Assembly (NCBI RefSeq): GCF_037042905.1
Contig: NC_087252.1
Location: 16,395,201 to 16,459,200, forward strand
DNA: 64,000 nucleotides
From: Lytechinus pictus
Taxonomy: Eukaryota; Echinodermata; Echinoidea; Temnopleuroida; Toxopneustidae
Direction of reading: 5' to 3'
Below the pieces are notes generated by a model that saw nothing but the letters and a program-made list of their open reading frames with translations, was not told the origin of the DNA and did no database searches. Position 1 is the stretch's first letter, and each line of letters starts with the position of its first letter. Below are positions 33,968 through 46,600 of this stretch, one piece after another. The position numbers were made by a program, and so were the translations under genes.

Positions 33968-35449
33968 CCCAGGACCAAAATCCAGTTAAAACCAATTAGG
34001 GCAAAACCAATTGAAACCAGTTGGCCAACTGGTTTCAATAGGGAAATTGGAACAACTGGTTCCAATTGAAAACCAGTTGCCAATTGGTTCCAGTTAAAAC
34101 CAATTGGTTCCAATTGAAAACCAGTTGCCAATTGGTTCCAGTTAAAACCAATTGGGCAACTGGAACCAGTTGGCAATTGGTGTCAATTGGTTCCAGTTGT
34201 TCCAATTTCCCTATTAAAACCAATTGAATCCAATTGGATGCAACTGGTTTCAATTGGAACCAGTTGAAACCAATTGGTTTCCAACTGGATCCAATTGGAA
34301 CTTCCAGTTGGAATGAACTTAATTAGTTACAAATTAATTAGCATTTGCACTAACCATTGTTCATATGCCAACACAGAAGCAATGTTATATGTCTATTAAT
34401 ACCAATGTAAAGGGCATTGATAAAATACAGACTTTCATATGTATATATTTATATGGAAGATCTTCAAATATATGTATTTTTATTTGATGTAATTTGGTAA
34501 CAGATAGTGGTGTACTAATTATCTTTTAATCTGTTTTAATTATAATCTATAACATTTATGAACATGGTTTTCACTGCTAAGTATTCTAAATACTTATCTT
34601 TAAAAAGTGTGGTACTTGAAATTAAAAAGAATTAAATAGATACATTGTTAATGATGATAAATCTCATAAAACATTAATCTGTGCACACTGGCAGATAATA
34701 TGCAAATTAACTGGTTTCAATTGGATCCAGTTGGGTAACTGGAAAATTTCCAATTGGAAACCAATCGGAAATCATTTCCAGTTACCCAACTGGTTCCAGT
34801 TTTATTTCCAGTTACCCAACTGGTTCCCATTTGAATTCATTTCCAGTTACCCATCTTTCCAGTTAGAAGTCATCTCCAGTTACCCAATTGGTACCAGTTA
34901 GGATTTCCAGTTACACAACTGCATGGTTCAAGTTGGGATTTCCAGTTACCCAACTGGTTCCAGTTAGAAATCATTTCCAGTTGGAAGTCATTTCCAGTTA
35001 CCCAACTGGTTCCAGTTAGGATTTCCAGCTGCCCAACTGGTTCCAGTTAGAAATCATTTCCAGTTGGAAGTCATTTCCAGTTACCCAACTGGTTCCAGTT
35101 AGGATTTCCAGTTGCCCAACTGGTTCCAGTTAGAAATCATTTCCAGTTGGAAGTCATTTCCAGTTACCCAACTGGTTCCAGTTAGGATTTCCAGTTGCCC
35201 AACTGGTTCCAGTTGGGATTTCCAGTTACTCAACTGGTTCCAGTTAGAAATCATTTCCAATTGGAAGTCATTTCCAGTTACCCAACTGGTTCCAGTTAGG
35301 ATTTCCAGTTGCCCAACTGGTTTCAATTGGTTTCAACTGGAAATTGTTAAATTCCAGTTAAAACCAATTGAAACCAGTTAAAACCAATTGAAACCAATTA
35401 AAACCAGTTGGAAATCCAACTGGTTTCAATTGGATTTTGGTCCTGGGAA
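33968..35449. mobile_element. Foldback-like element built of CCAGTTGG/CCAATTGG repeats
   Basis: The ends CCAGGACCAAAATCCAGTT and AATTGGATTTTGGTCCTGG are inverted copies. Both arms consist of short words CCAGTTGG, CCAATTGG, GGTTCCAGTT. The right arm contains an 83-bp tandem unit (starts near 34962, 35045, 35128) plus a longer variant. The centre (about 34316-34705) is unrelated AT-rich DNA. It interrupts the LINE coding region. Apparent Asn-Trp-Gln-Leu proteins here come from the repeat. Confidence 0.8.
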
Positions 35450-35929
35450 CCGGCCTGTTTTATGGATTTTGGAATGACATAGGAAGGAGCAGCTGCAGAA
35501 CGAAGAGAGTATGTAGATCTTTGTTGATGAAATAACGAAGAAATGTAAGAGGGTAGTGTGGTTGACAGAGATTTATAGGTTTGAACAAGTATTCGATAAT
35601 GTATTCTATCAGAAACAGGTAGCCAATGTAGTTCATTTAGAAGAGGGGTAGCATGACATGAATAACGGTAGTATACCGTTATTCTATTACCACCCCCCCC
35701 CCCGGCCCCTATATATTGCATGATACCCCATTGGTAAATACAACTTTACATCTACTACATAGGCGTGCAGCTGTATACTAGTAGTCCTATAATAATGGCA
35801 TTAACGGCCCGCCATACCCAGCACGTACGTACGCACTACCGAACTACCGTTAACAATGGTCGTGGAGCTGTTGCCTGAAGTTAGCAACCTAAAATAATTT
35901 AGACCCCTAAAATACAGGATTGCCTAGCC

Positions 35930-35962
35930 AGGTGCCTTAGACCACTCGGCCACGTCACCTCC
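35930..35962 (-). repeat. tRNA-Leu/Ser-like 5' half
   Basis: On the minus strand GGAGGTGACGTGGCCGAG followed by TGGTCTAAGGC matches the acceptor/D-arm part and A box of tRNA-Leu or -Ser. The anticodon and T arm do not follow, so it is not a functional tRNA. Confidence 0.65.
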
Positions 35963-36140
35963 ATGCAATCCATGCGAGATCATATCGACGGTACATACGA
36001 TACGCGTACTGTATACGCTCCAAAGCATATAATTTTCTTCTTATCGAAAAAGAAGAAGAAAGAAATCCGCTCCAAAGCTTCGCATATTTTTCGTTACGCC
36101 GTTCCGATCGCATTGATCTGCTACAATGAGCTTTTGGTGA
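35963..36140 (+). repeat. First copy of duplicated blocks around the HINT-like exon 1
   Basis: Block 1 (CAATCCATGCGAGATCATAT to ACGCGTACTGT, about 35967-36013) recurs at 37388-37433. Block 2 (CGCTCCAAAGCTTCGCATAT to GATCTGCTACAATGAGC, about 36069-36131) recurs at 37971-38034. The two blocks are adjacent here but separated by about 540 bp at the second site, where the exon lies. Confidence 0.8.
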
Positions 36141-37349
36141 ATATATTTTTCATCGGTCATTCAAAGTTTAGAATGGGATTCATTAGAAGACGCTATAATT
36201 CCTTTATAAACACTCAACTCAATTCATGGTCAAGACTGCCTCACCTTCTTTGATAATTCCAATATTTATTTTCTTAAGTGCTTTTGATTTCGTTCGAAGG
36301 TAAAGGTGTTTGTAATGGTCTTACAAAGTAACGAAAGTACTTTTGTTCTGAATTTCGGGCAATGAAATTCAAGAATTGTGCATTTAAGCTACAATGACCG
36401 ATATGACTGCTTGAGCATCCAATTTAGTTTTTAAAGTTCAAATTAATGATACTTTATTCGTTTGTTTTGCACGGCATCTGTATTATGTGTGAATATATTA
36501 AGTTTCTAACATGTCAATGTTTAAACATGTGTATATAATAAGAATAAAATTGTTGTGCACTTTGGCTAAATTAGATATAGGCCTATGTTTAGCTCAAATT
36601 TGAATTTCAACGATGCCCTTAGTTTTCATCCTTTTTTCCACAAAAAACGCTTGCATTTTATGTATGTATTATTTTTTTGTCAAAGTAGCTTTTCAATGTA
36701 TGAATTTAAATGCCATCATTTTTGGACCCAGGTATGATTTATATTGCATCTTTTGCGAGGGGTTTTGCATTTTGTTTACAAAGATGTTAAGGACAATTCC
36801 ATATTTTTCCTTTTCACCCGACCATGCTGACAGTGTGGGCTCAGTGTGATTAAAAAAATTCTTACCCACGCCTGAATACTTACTTTTAGAAAGTCAATAT
36901 CTTAACGGTAATTGTTTTATTAAAGAAATGAAATCTAAATCTAATTGAAATTTGTCATATACTGAAACCCGAAACGAAAAATCATCAAAAGAAATTGTGA
37001 AAGCGTAACTTTGGAAAATATATACCCCACTGCGACTAGGCACACCGACACAAGGACACAACGATATTCAGATCAGTGGCGAGAGATCGGGCGTTCAATA
37101 GTTTGCCTAAAACGCCGATATCGTGGACATAGAGGACGCTCATGCAAAAACATCTTTTCGGAGAGCCAACCGGGGGCCGGGGTGTCAAAAGAAAAGATAA
37201 AAGTGCACGCTTCCGTTTTCGCTGCAAAAGGGCACGCTGGCGTCTTGAATGGCAAGAGCACTGACCCGTAGGAAAGAAAAATGGCCAATGGCACGCTCAG
37301 TGGTTTCGCCGTAGAATATAAAGGAAAAGACGCACACACACTTTTGACA
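36141..37349. other. No gene recognised
   Basis: AT-rich with short frames only; 37010-37340 is more GC-rich with overlapping frames on both strands and no recognised domain. It directly precedes the second tRNA-like fragment. Confidence 0.4.
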
Positions 37350-37383
37350 AGACGCCTTAGACCACTCGGCCACGGCACCTCCA
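37350..37383 (-). repeat. tRNA-Leu/Ser-like 5' half, second copy
   Basis: GGAGGTGCCGTGGCCGAG then TGGTCTAAGGCG on the minus strand. Same truncated form as at 35930-35962, with the same downstream block, so the two were copied as a unit. Confidence 0.65.
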
Positions 37384-37453
37384 TTCAATCCATGCGAGAT
37401 CATATCGACCGTACATACGATACGCGTACTGTCTACACGGATTGAAAGAAATC

Positions 37454-37606
37454 ATGGCTGCCGAAGAAGAAGTACCAAGGCCAAGACAGATCAAGTACCA
37501 AGTAGGCATACCAAAATCAATTATCGAGACGTATTATCAAGAAGAAGATCAAGATGAAGATCAAGATCAAGTAGACCCTCGGGTTGTAGCATTTGATGAT
37601 GAGCAG
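37454..37606 (+). CDS. HINT-like gene, exon 1 (putative)
   Basis: ATG in a good context (ATCATGG), 51 codons, then the donor GTATGTAG. The sequence carries an acidic patch of repeated EDQDQ-type residues, then DPRVVAFDDEQ, which parallels DDRCLAFHD of HINT1. Linkage to exons 2 and 3 rests on phase and this weak similarity. Confidence 0.45.
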
Positions 37607-40600
37607 GTATGTAGTAGATTTATGTACCGGTACCGGTACCTCATTTTTTTCAATTTAGATTAGTTACGGGCAACAAGAGTCCCTGTCGCAAGTTTCTGAC
37701 GAGACCAATGAAAAGCCAATTCTGTCAGGGATGCTCCGCTGACTTCGTCTGGCCGCGGCATCCCCTCCGACAGGCGAAACGCCCTGTCAATAGACAGATG
37801 ACGGCCCTTGTTTGGCTTGGGTTCGTAATGCTCCCGGGGGGGGGGGGGGCGGGCACTCAGTATAATGCATAGTGGGTATGTGCCGCGGAGGGGACCCCCA
37901 TTTTTACACTCAAATTTCCGTTCCAAGGCATAGCATTTTTGTCTTATTTGAGAAAAAGAACAAAGAAAGCCGCTCCAAAGCTTCGCATATTTTTCGTTAT
38001 GCCGTTCCGATCGCATTGATCTGCTACAATGAGCTGCAATTTTGGTGAAAAGCGGCCGCAGAGCGCTGTCCGACCATCACCTCTGCGTGAGCGCACCCGG
38101 CGGCACGGCCGTCGGGCTAGCTGCATCATGCACGCTAACCCAGGGAGCTCAGGCCCGCAAAGCGGGCCGGAGCCCAGGCTCGGTGTAAATATTGCAGAGG
38201 TAATTATTAATGGCAGAGGTAAAAATGGCAGAGGTAAAAATGACAGAGGTAAAAATGGCAGAGGTAAAAATGGCAGAGGTAAAAATGGCAGAGGTAAAAA
38301 TGGCAGAGGTAAAAATGGCAAAGGTAATAATGGCAAAGGTAATAATGGCAGAGGTAAAAATGGCAGAGGTAAAAATGGTATAGGTAAAATGGTCTTAAAC
38401 CCCCATGCAAAAAATAAAAACAATAACGGAAAATAATGGAAATTGTAACATTTTTTAAAATCATAGATCGTTTGCACCAAATTGATAATCTTTTGGTTAT
38501 CTTATTTTTTCTGGACTCTCATGGACGGCCTTCTCATGTCAAATCGCTGTACTAATATTCAAATTTGAGCCACACTCTAGATTGCAATTGTACTTAATTC
38601 ATTAAAGGGGAAGCTCAATCTCACATAAACTTCATTGTAGAATAGCCGAAAATATTAAAATGATATTGGTGAGGGTTTTAGGAAATCCATCAAAGATTAA
38701 AGAAACTATACTTTTATGTTTTAACGATGACGTCATTTGAGAGCAGTTTTCCCATATTTGGTGTATAAAAAGATTAATAAAATGTAATTTTCTAGAAAAA
38801 AAAAATCAAAATGGTTTTTATTGTATCTTCAGTATATATCAAGAGACAAATCATTTCACTTACGCTCCTGAAATATTTTTTTTTACAATTATGAACTGTT
38901 TTGTAGTGCATAAAATGTCATGGGGCAGCTTCCCATATATGACGTCACAGACTAAAACTTGATAACTTTCTTGATCTTTGACGGATTTTTCCTCAGACCT
39001 TCACCAATATATTTTCTGCTATTTTCATTATTCATTAGGGCGAACAACCTCTTCAAAACAGCCCCAGAGAATGGTACCTATATAAGAAACACCTACAACT
39101 CTAGGGAATTCGTCCACAAAAAATAATTAGCAAGCAAAAAAAATTCCTCGCTTTAAAGAGGGGGCGCACTTGAGTTGGAACCGCATATTGGCTAAGATTT
39201 TAATTGTACCTCTCAAGGGGTGGGGCACGGACCGGCTGTGCCCCCTGGATCCGCCAGTGACATGATCTCTTCATCATGATCCATCATGATGTGGAAATAA
39301 AGAAAATTACTTATATTACAGAATGTTCGGTTATTTTTTTGTTATCCGGGTTAAATTATGAAAGTAGTCAGAAGTAGACCCGAACTTGAGGGTTAATGGC
39401 TGCACACATTGGTGTTGACATAAAAAAAAAAAGTGGTTGGGTTTGCATGTGAAGCGCTGCTCTGCTTACGAACTTAAGATCCTTTCATCAGTCACTAATT
39501 GAAATCATTTTGGCAAGAAAATGATTGAGTTTAGTCATATAAATGACAAAGTATAGACCTAAAATGACGAAACACAACATAATATTTAATCAGTTCTTAT
39601 TGCCCATTTCGTCGACAAGAGTCCGGTCAAGGATGACAATTAGTATGACGTAGCCTATCTTTATCATCTTTACCTCTGCCATTTTTACCTCTGCCATTAT
39701 TACCTCTGCCATTTTTACCTCTGCCATTTTTACCTCTGCCATTTTTACCTTTGCCATTTTTACCTCTGCCATTATTACCTCTGCCATTTTTACCTCTGCC
39801 ATTTTTACCTCTGCCATTATTACCTCTGCCATTTTTACCTCTGCCATTATTACCTCTGCCATTTTTACCTGGTACCGGAGCCCAGGAGTCCACCGTGCAT
39901 TTACACATAGACACTGGACTATGGTCTCAATAACTTGGAAAGAAAATTGTGAAAACAGAAATTATGCACTTACCACGATTATATGGATGAAGGTCTATCT
40001 TGTGGCAGTGTCCTGACATCGAGGCACAGACTGGAACCTCACAAAAATGAAAAGTTCTCTCCTTCTACCCAGTCTCGATCGGCCATTTTGTTATGAATTT
40101 TGAAAGAATTAGGAAAGGTATCGCGACAGAACTTTTCGTTTGTTTAGGTTCCAGTCTATGCCTCGATGTCGGGATACTGCCACACGATAGACCTTCATCC
40201 ATATAATCGTGGTAAGTGCATAATTTCTGTTTTCACAATTTTCTTTCCAAGTTATTGAGACCACAATCTACCCTAGTCCCGTGTCTATGTGTAAATGCAC
40301 GGTGGACTCCTGGATTCCGGATGCATACGCACTCACACGATGGCGATCCGTTCAAAGGACCCCCGTTTTCACAAACATTTGTAGTTCCGAAGCCTGTTCC
40401 GAGGACCCTCCTTTTTACAATAAGCCCGCTCCAAGGCCCCCGTTTTTTGTCTCGCCCGCGGCACACCCCTACCACTTTTTTGGTCGAGTACCCCCCCCCC
40501 CCCCCCGGGGTAACGCTGTACTACCTGTAGCCTGTACTAGCCAGGAGCTGCGAGTTTTTGCAAACCTCTGGGACTAATGTTGTAAATCGGATAAAAAATC

Positions 40601-43600
40601 AGATCGAAAATCGGATCGGCAGTTAAGCTTCTAAAATCGAAAATCGAATTGTTTAAAAACAAAGGAATACATCAAAATTTTGTTCGCAGTCGCGCGCATC
40701 TTCCTGACAAAGTCACAACGAATGCATTGGAATGGAAGTCGTCAACATGCGCGATCGTTTGGAACATGTTTTAAAAGGGGTTTGGGGTGTTACTGCTTAT
40801 AAAATGAGTGATTTTTATCAGAAAGATAAACGAATGACGCATCTTCCGAGCAAAATGACAACGGAAAATAAAATGAAAATAATTCTCATAGATCACAGGT
40901 CAATGAACGATCGGCGGGACATATCTTATAAGTGTTTTTATGTTAGGTGCTAGCAATTTAGAATTATTGGAATGATCTCTTTATCTTGTACGATGTAAGA
41001 GAGTAGCGCAGTGATGTCCGTCAATAATACGACCTTATTAAGTTCACGGCGGCGTCCGCTATCACCATGAGGTTGAAGAGAAGATGTCTATCATCATAAA
41101 CGATGTAAGAGAGTAGCGCAGTGATGTCCGTCAATATTACAACCTTATTAAGTTCACGGTGGCGTCCGCTATCACCACGAGGTTGAAGAGAAGATGTACA
41201 GTGCGTCCACAAAAAACAAAACCGAGATTTATCGATGATTTATCATAACTTAATCACATACAATAGACAAATGACCTACCATTGTAAAGCTTAGAATCTC
41301 CTCTTTCATCTGAAATTACTTAGATTATATCTCATTCACACATGAGAGAGCAAAAACAATTTGAAGAGGGGAAACCAAAAAGTCATTTGGCGGGCTGTAT
41401 CTAGGTTTCAAAAAGAAAACATTTAAAAAAAGTTCAATATCTGCTCTTTAATTTGATACCTCAATTACAGAAAATGGTCAAGAAATAACAAAGTTCGGGT
41501 TATTTGAAATAAGGCTTGAATTTCAATAATTTCATAAAATGAAGAGGTTGTACAGGCTAGCGTTCAAACTCACTTGACACTCCGTTTTGTTGACGATCAG
41601 CCATGCATTAAGTCTTTTGTTAACCATGCGATAGCTTCTGTGGGAAACGGGTGAAAACGCGTGTATTTAATGAAATTATGGAAATACAAGCATTGTTTCG
41701 AGGGAACATAACTTTTTTACTTCTTGACCATTTCTTGGGATTAAGGTATCAAATAAAAGAGCAGATATTGAACTTTTTAGGCATGTGATTTTCTTTTGAA
41801 ATTCAGATACCCCCCGCCAAATGGGTTTTTGGTATTCTTTCTTCAAATTGTTTTTGCTCATTCATGCGTGAATGAGGAATAATCTAAGTAATATCAGATG
41901 AAAGAGGAGATTCTAAGCTTTACATTGGTAGGTCATTTGTCTATTGTATTTGTGATTAAGTTATGATAAATCATCGCTTAATCTCGGTTTCATTTTTTTC
42001 TGGGACGCACTGTATATCATCATAAAGGGAGAGAGTAGCGCAGTGATGTCCGTTAATAAGACGACCTTTGAAATGTCACGGCGGCGTCCGCTATCCCCAT
42101 GAGGTTGAAGAGAAGATGTCTATCATCATAAACGATGTAAGAGAGTAGCGCAGTGATGTCCGTCAGTAATACGACCTTATCAAGTTCACGGCGGCGTTCG
42201 CTATCACCACAAGGTTGAAGAGAAGATGTCTATCATCATAAACGATGTAAGAGAGTAGCGCAGTGATGTCCGTCAGTAATACGACCTTATCAAGTTCACG
42301 GCGGCGTCCGCTATCACCACGAGGTTGAAGAGAGGATGTCTATCATCATAAACGATGTAAGAGAGTAGCGCAGTGATGTCCGTCAGTAATACGAACTTAT
42401 TAAGTTCACTGCGGCTTCCGCTATCACCACGAGGTTGAAGAGAAGATGTATATCATCATAAACGATGTAAGATAGTAACGCAACGCACTCCGTCAGTAGT
42501 ACGATCTTTAAAAGTTCACGGCGTCTTTCTCCCTCATTAATGCGACCTCTAAATAGCTAGCACCTCAAAAACAATCTTGAAATATGTTCTGATCGATCAC
42601 GCACTGTACATCAATCTAGGCCGATTTTTATATCCGATTTTTTCCTTTAAGGGGCATGATCGAAGATCGAGATCGGCAAGTGATCGCCGATTGTGGTGAA
42701 ATCGAATGGAATCGGTTACAAGCTTATCTGGGACGCTACATTATATTAGGGTCCGGTAACACAAAAGTTAGCGATTATTCATAGACTCGATTTTTAAGAT
42801 TGATCATGTTGATTGTATGGCAGTGTATCCTAATAATATTGCCGGACACGAATTCAGTGCTTTAAAAATGACAAAGATCTAGAGGAAATACAATCAAGAA
42901 AAATTCGCACTTTGCTATTCCATATATTATGAAAATGATAAATATGATGAAATTATTTTATATTTACCAACCGTTTTCTTTGCATCGCACTTGCTACATG
43001 CCCCTCATGAAAAACAATTATTTTCGTGTGTGACAAATTACATCATGATTCCGGACACGCGCCGGTCGGGTAAATATTCTCGATTGACGTAAGAAAGAAT
43101 TGGTGTGAATTTTTCTTTTATATCATATCATGAGTAAATTATAAGTTTTTGATTGGTTTTTTTATATCGAATCTGACCAGATGTTGGTAATATTATGGAT
43201 GCCACTCGCGCGCCGAGAAATTCCTGCCAGTGCGCGCTGCTGATGGTTATCCTCACAAATTCTTGGCAGGAATGATGAAAGTTATTCCAACAATGCAAAA
43301 AAAGTACACATATAACAATAAAAACAATGATACATTAACCTGAAGAAAAATTCTTTCAAGTTCTTATATTTTCATACCCATTGCTGACCCATACATGTAT
43401 TTCAAGTAAGACTTCGATGAAATCCTACCATAATCAACCCATTCAAACGTAAGATCAGCTGATTCCCATTGATCAAGATTTCAGGTCCGAAAAATTTGAT
43501 CTTAAGCGGGGGTAATCGGGATGTGAAGGGTATTTTGAAACTAAAGTGTTTATTTTGTTTTGTTTCATCATATACTATAATAGAAATATATATCAATCAT

Positions 43601-46600
43601 AATAGTCAATGTAAAACGTACTTTGGTTTAATACATCCAGTGAATTATGAATTTTGATGAAATTTTCATTTTCCCCATTCGTGTTAATAATACATGGAAT
43701 TATTTGCTAGACATCTTTCATAATAGTTATATGGTCGTAAAGTGTTTGCTGTGTTTTGTTTCAGTGTAAACTATTATAGAAATATATATATCATGATAAT
43801 CCATGTAAAACTGAATTTACTTTGATTTACATCACATTAAATATAAATTTAGATGAAATTTCACTTTCCCCATTCGTTTTACACATGGACAAATGTCCTG
43901 TACGTCACAGTGCGAACTTTTACATTTTGCGCTATTGCATAAAACAACAAAGAGTTCTATCATTTCATTTATACATGAAAACATGATTATGAGAGATTTC
44001 CAGCTTATTCCAATTCAGAGTTTTAATGACAAACTTTTTAGAATAAAAATCAGTTATTGTCTAGTCCCATACGTCACAGAGCATATTGGTTAAAATATTA
44101 CTTCATTAACCCAATAAGTAGGCTATTTCAGACCAACGTGTACAGGGGGGGGGGGTCAATTTGACCCCCCCCCCCCTCAGATCTCAGCCGTTGATTGCGC
44201 GATCGCTGCAAAAATTTGCATGCGCGTAGAATCAGATGTAAACTGCAAGACCGTATAGTAAATTTTTCAAAAAATTAATTGCTTATATTTTTAATTAGTT
44301 ATTCAAAGCGTATGAAATTTGCCCTAATTTTGTTTTTTTGTGTATGTCTTTGCCTTTAACTTGAAATTCATATAGCTAGTAGAATGCTAATTTTTGGTGC
44401 ACATATAGATTTTGACATTTCTAAAAAATATCTACAAAAAATTGCCCAAAAATAATTAATTTCCTATGAATCTTATTGATTTTTTAATTTATCTGAATTT
44501 CTTTGTTTTTTATTGTTTTTTATGAACTTTGTCGGGGACCCTTTTGCGATCATAAATAACATAAAATAAATCCATCTAAACCAACAAAAGTAAAAATAAT
44601 CATACATTTATGATTTTTGGTTGAAAAACACAATTTGCAATTGCATTGACTTTGTACATGTATTTGAGCAATTTTTGGACCGACATGCACTTGCAAAACA
44701 TCGCATACTTTCGGAACTGCGTACCCGGGCATTGCAAATTTGGTCTCAAAAGATGCGCAAGACTTGAAAGTAAAAAGTCAGCGAGCGGCACGGTAAAAGA
44801 AATTGTGTGCGGTGGCAAAGCAGTAGAAATTTTCGGGGGGTCAAATTGACCCCCCCCCCCTCCAGTTTAATAAGGGTTGATGGAATTATAGATAACTAAT
44901 GTTTTTACTGAATAAAGAGGTCACAACTGGCAGGCCTTCCAAAATCCATAAAAGATTTTCTATTGTGCTTTTATTCTTATTTTTATTTTTTTTACAATTT
45001 TAAAATCTCTAGATTTCATGTACATCATAAGTCAAATAGATTGGTCCTGCCCCATTGCAATTTTTACATGGGAAGCCTGTTTACCATAAATCAGTGATGT
45101 TAATTGTCAATATTCTACAATGTTAAGGTTGTTGACCTTTGCCAGCTCTCCGGGGTCAAAGGTCAAGCATAATGCACACCAATTATGCCATTGAATCAAT
45201 ATTAAATAACTATTGCAACAAAACCATGTTATCATGAACTAATGATGCATAAACATCAATATTTTCATATTTAGAGGTCGTTGACCTTAAGTTTATTGAC
45301 CTCTAGAGGTCAGCAGGGGTAATTTCTGACTTGAATCCTAATTTCAAGATGAAGCTTGTGGCAAGATATAACTATTGTAGGAGTGTAATGCTTTAATCGT
45401 AATTTTGAAAAGTGCTATGATCAGACCAGTGTTTGTATACTGCCAATTATCCTGAAAAGTTTGCACGATAGCCGCCAATTTATGCAAATTTGACATCTTT
45501 CCACCACTTGGATTTTTCTTGACTTTTAGTATGTCACTTTGGGGACTTCATGGAAATGCATTGTGATGAAGAAAATTGTGTTGCAATTTGTCTGAGGTCA
45601 AACCTTATTTTTCCTGGACTGTAGGAAGAAATAGAGAATTCTTCTTCCCTGCTATGCTGCATCACGATAGAGATATCAGCAGCAACACATTGAAAAGTTA
45701 GCCAACGTGTAATACAAACTTTGTGCACATCTGCGATTATCTGGTGCTCGCTGCCAATGCTATTGGTGAAAATAATTGTTTGTAAACTTGTCACATAGAA
45801 CACTTCCCTGGGAAGTTTGGCTCATGCTGGTTAACAAAATGTTATTTTCAACGTTTTTGAATTTCTTCAGATTACGATCATGCACGCTCGCAGAGGTGCT
45901 GTAGCTCCTGTTCATTTAAAAGTGTTTCCCAAGAAATATATTCTACGACTGTCAGATGTAAAGGCAGCTGATATAATGGTACAGTAAATGCTTTGAATAA
46001 CTTCTTAACATCCTATTAAATAAATACATGTGTGGCAAACATGTAGAAAATTCAACTGAATAGCATTGAAGTGGAAATTATGCAAACTTTGAATAGTTGG
46101 AGTTGAAGGTTATCAGTCATGATGTCATGTAACTCTAACTATACCCACAATGACGATGCCCTACTCATCTATAATTCAATCTTGCAGCTAGAGCAGGTAC
46201 TTTTTTAAGTGAAAATGAGAAAAGGACTCCTACACCATAATAAATTCAAAATCAACTTGAAGTTTAATTCGTCATGAGGACGAATTAGGTGATCTGTCTC
46301 TGATTTTATGATCAGGAAGACAATCAGCATGTTTATTGAGATCAATATGATCATCATGATGAAAACTGAACTTCTCTTACGAAAAGAACCAACCACGTAG
46401 CCAGGATTTCATTTTGGAGGGGGCGGTAAATGCACGAGATGCGTGTCAACGCTTACAGAGCGCGCGAAGCGCGCTCCCTAGGGGGTGGGTGCAGGGAGGG
46501 GGAGTTTCCCCCTCCCGCGCGAAGCTTTTGGTGTTTCATAAATTAAAATGAAAAGGAGTCGTCTCTCTTGTCTCTAGTATCTATATCAGCTCCAATTCAG

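Larger units (their letters stand above)
33185..35721 (-). pseudogene. 3' end of an L2/CR1-like LINE, broken by two insertions
   Basis: Minus strand. 35459-35690 encodes LLNELHWLPVSDRIHYRIL and YSLRSAAAPS, and 33850-33950 encodes LWNKLPPSIRNLSSLNLFKK followed by HLKTHLN: the conserved C-terminal order LHWLP...RS...LWN.LP...FK..LKTHL of L2/CR1-group reverse transcriptases. The 3' end is GCGCTATATAAATCC followed by an ATT-repeat tail at 33183-33205. Two inverted-repeat elements (33284-33843 and 33968-35449) split it. The upstream RT is missing beyond a C run at 35690-35703. Confidence 0.75.
38179..39874. mobile_element. Foldback-like element with inverted 15-bp minisatellites
   Basis: A 15-bp array (GGCAGAGGTAAAAAT) at 38211-38390 and its reverse complement at 39664-39870 face each other across about 1.3 kb. 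The same 12-mer, CCGGAGCCCAGG, lies immediately outside both (38167-38178 and 39875-39886), which could be a target duplication. The interior includes another inverted repeat (38606-39060). No transposase seen. Confidence 0.55.

Noticed and set aside
34035..35381. Asn-Trp-Gln-Leu-rich proteins on both strands
   Set aside because: Direct translation of CCAGTTGG/CCAATTGG repeat words.
35930..35962. Functional tRNA-Leu gene
   Set aside because: Only the 5' half matches; anticodon arm, variable arm and T arm with GGTTCGA are missing. Same for 37350-37383.
37011..37403. Overlapping frames of 63-103 aa
   Set aside because: Both strands open in the same GC-rich stretch, overlapping the half-tRNA fragment; no recognisable domain.
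38029..38436. Gly-Arg-Gly-Lys-Asn repeat protein (also in reverse at 39627-39914)
   Set aside because: A 15-bp minisatellite read in a stop-free frame; other frames give Met-Ala-Glu-Val-Lys and Leu-Pro-Phe-Leu-Pro repeats equally well. No start context or splice support.
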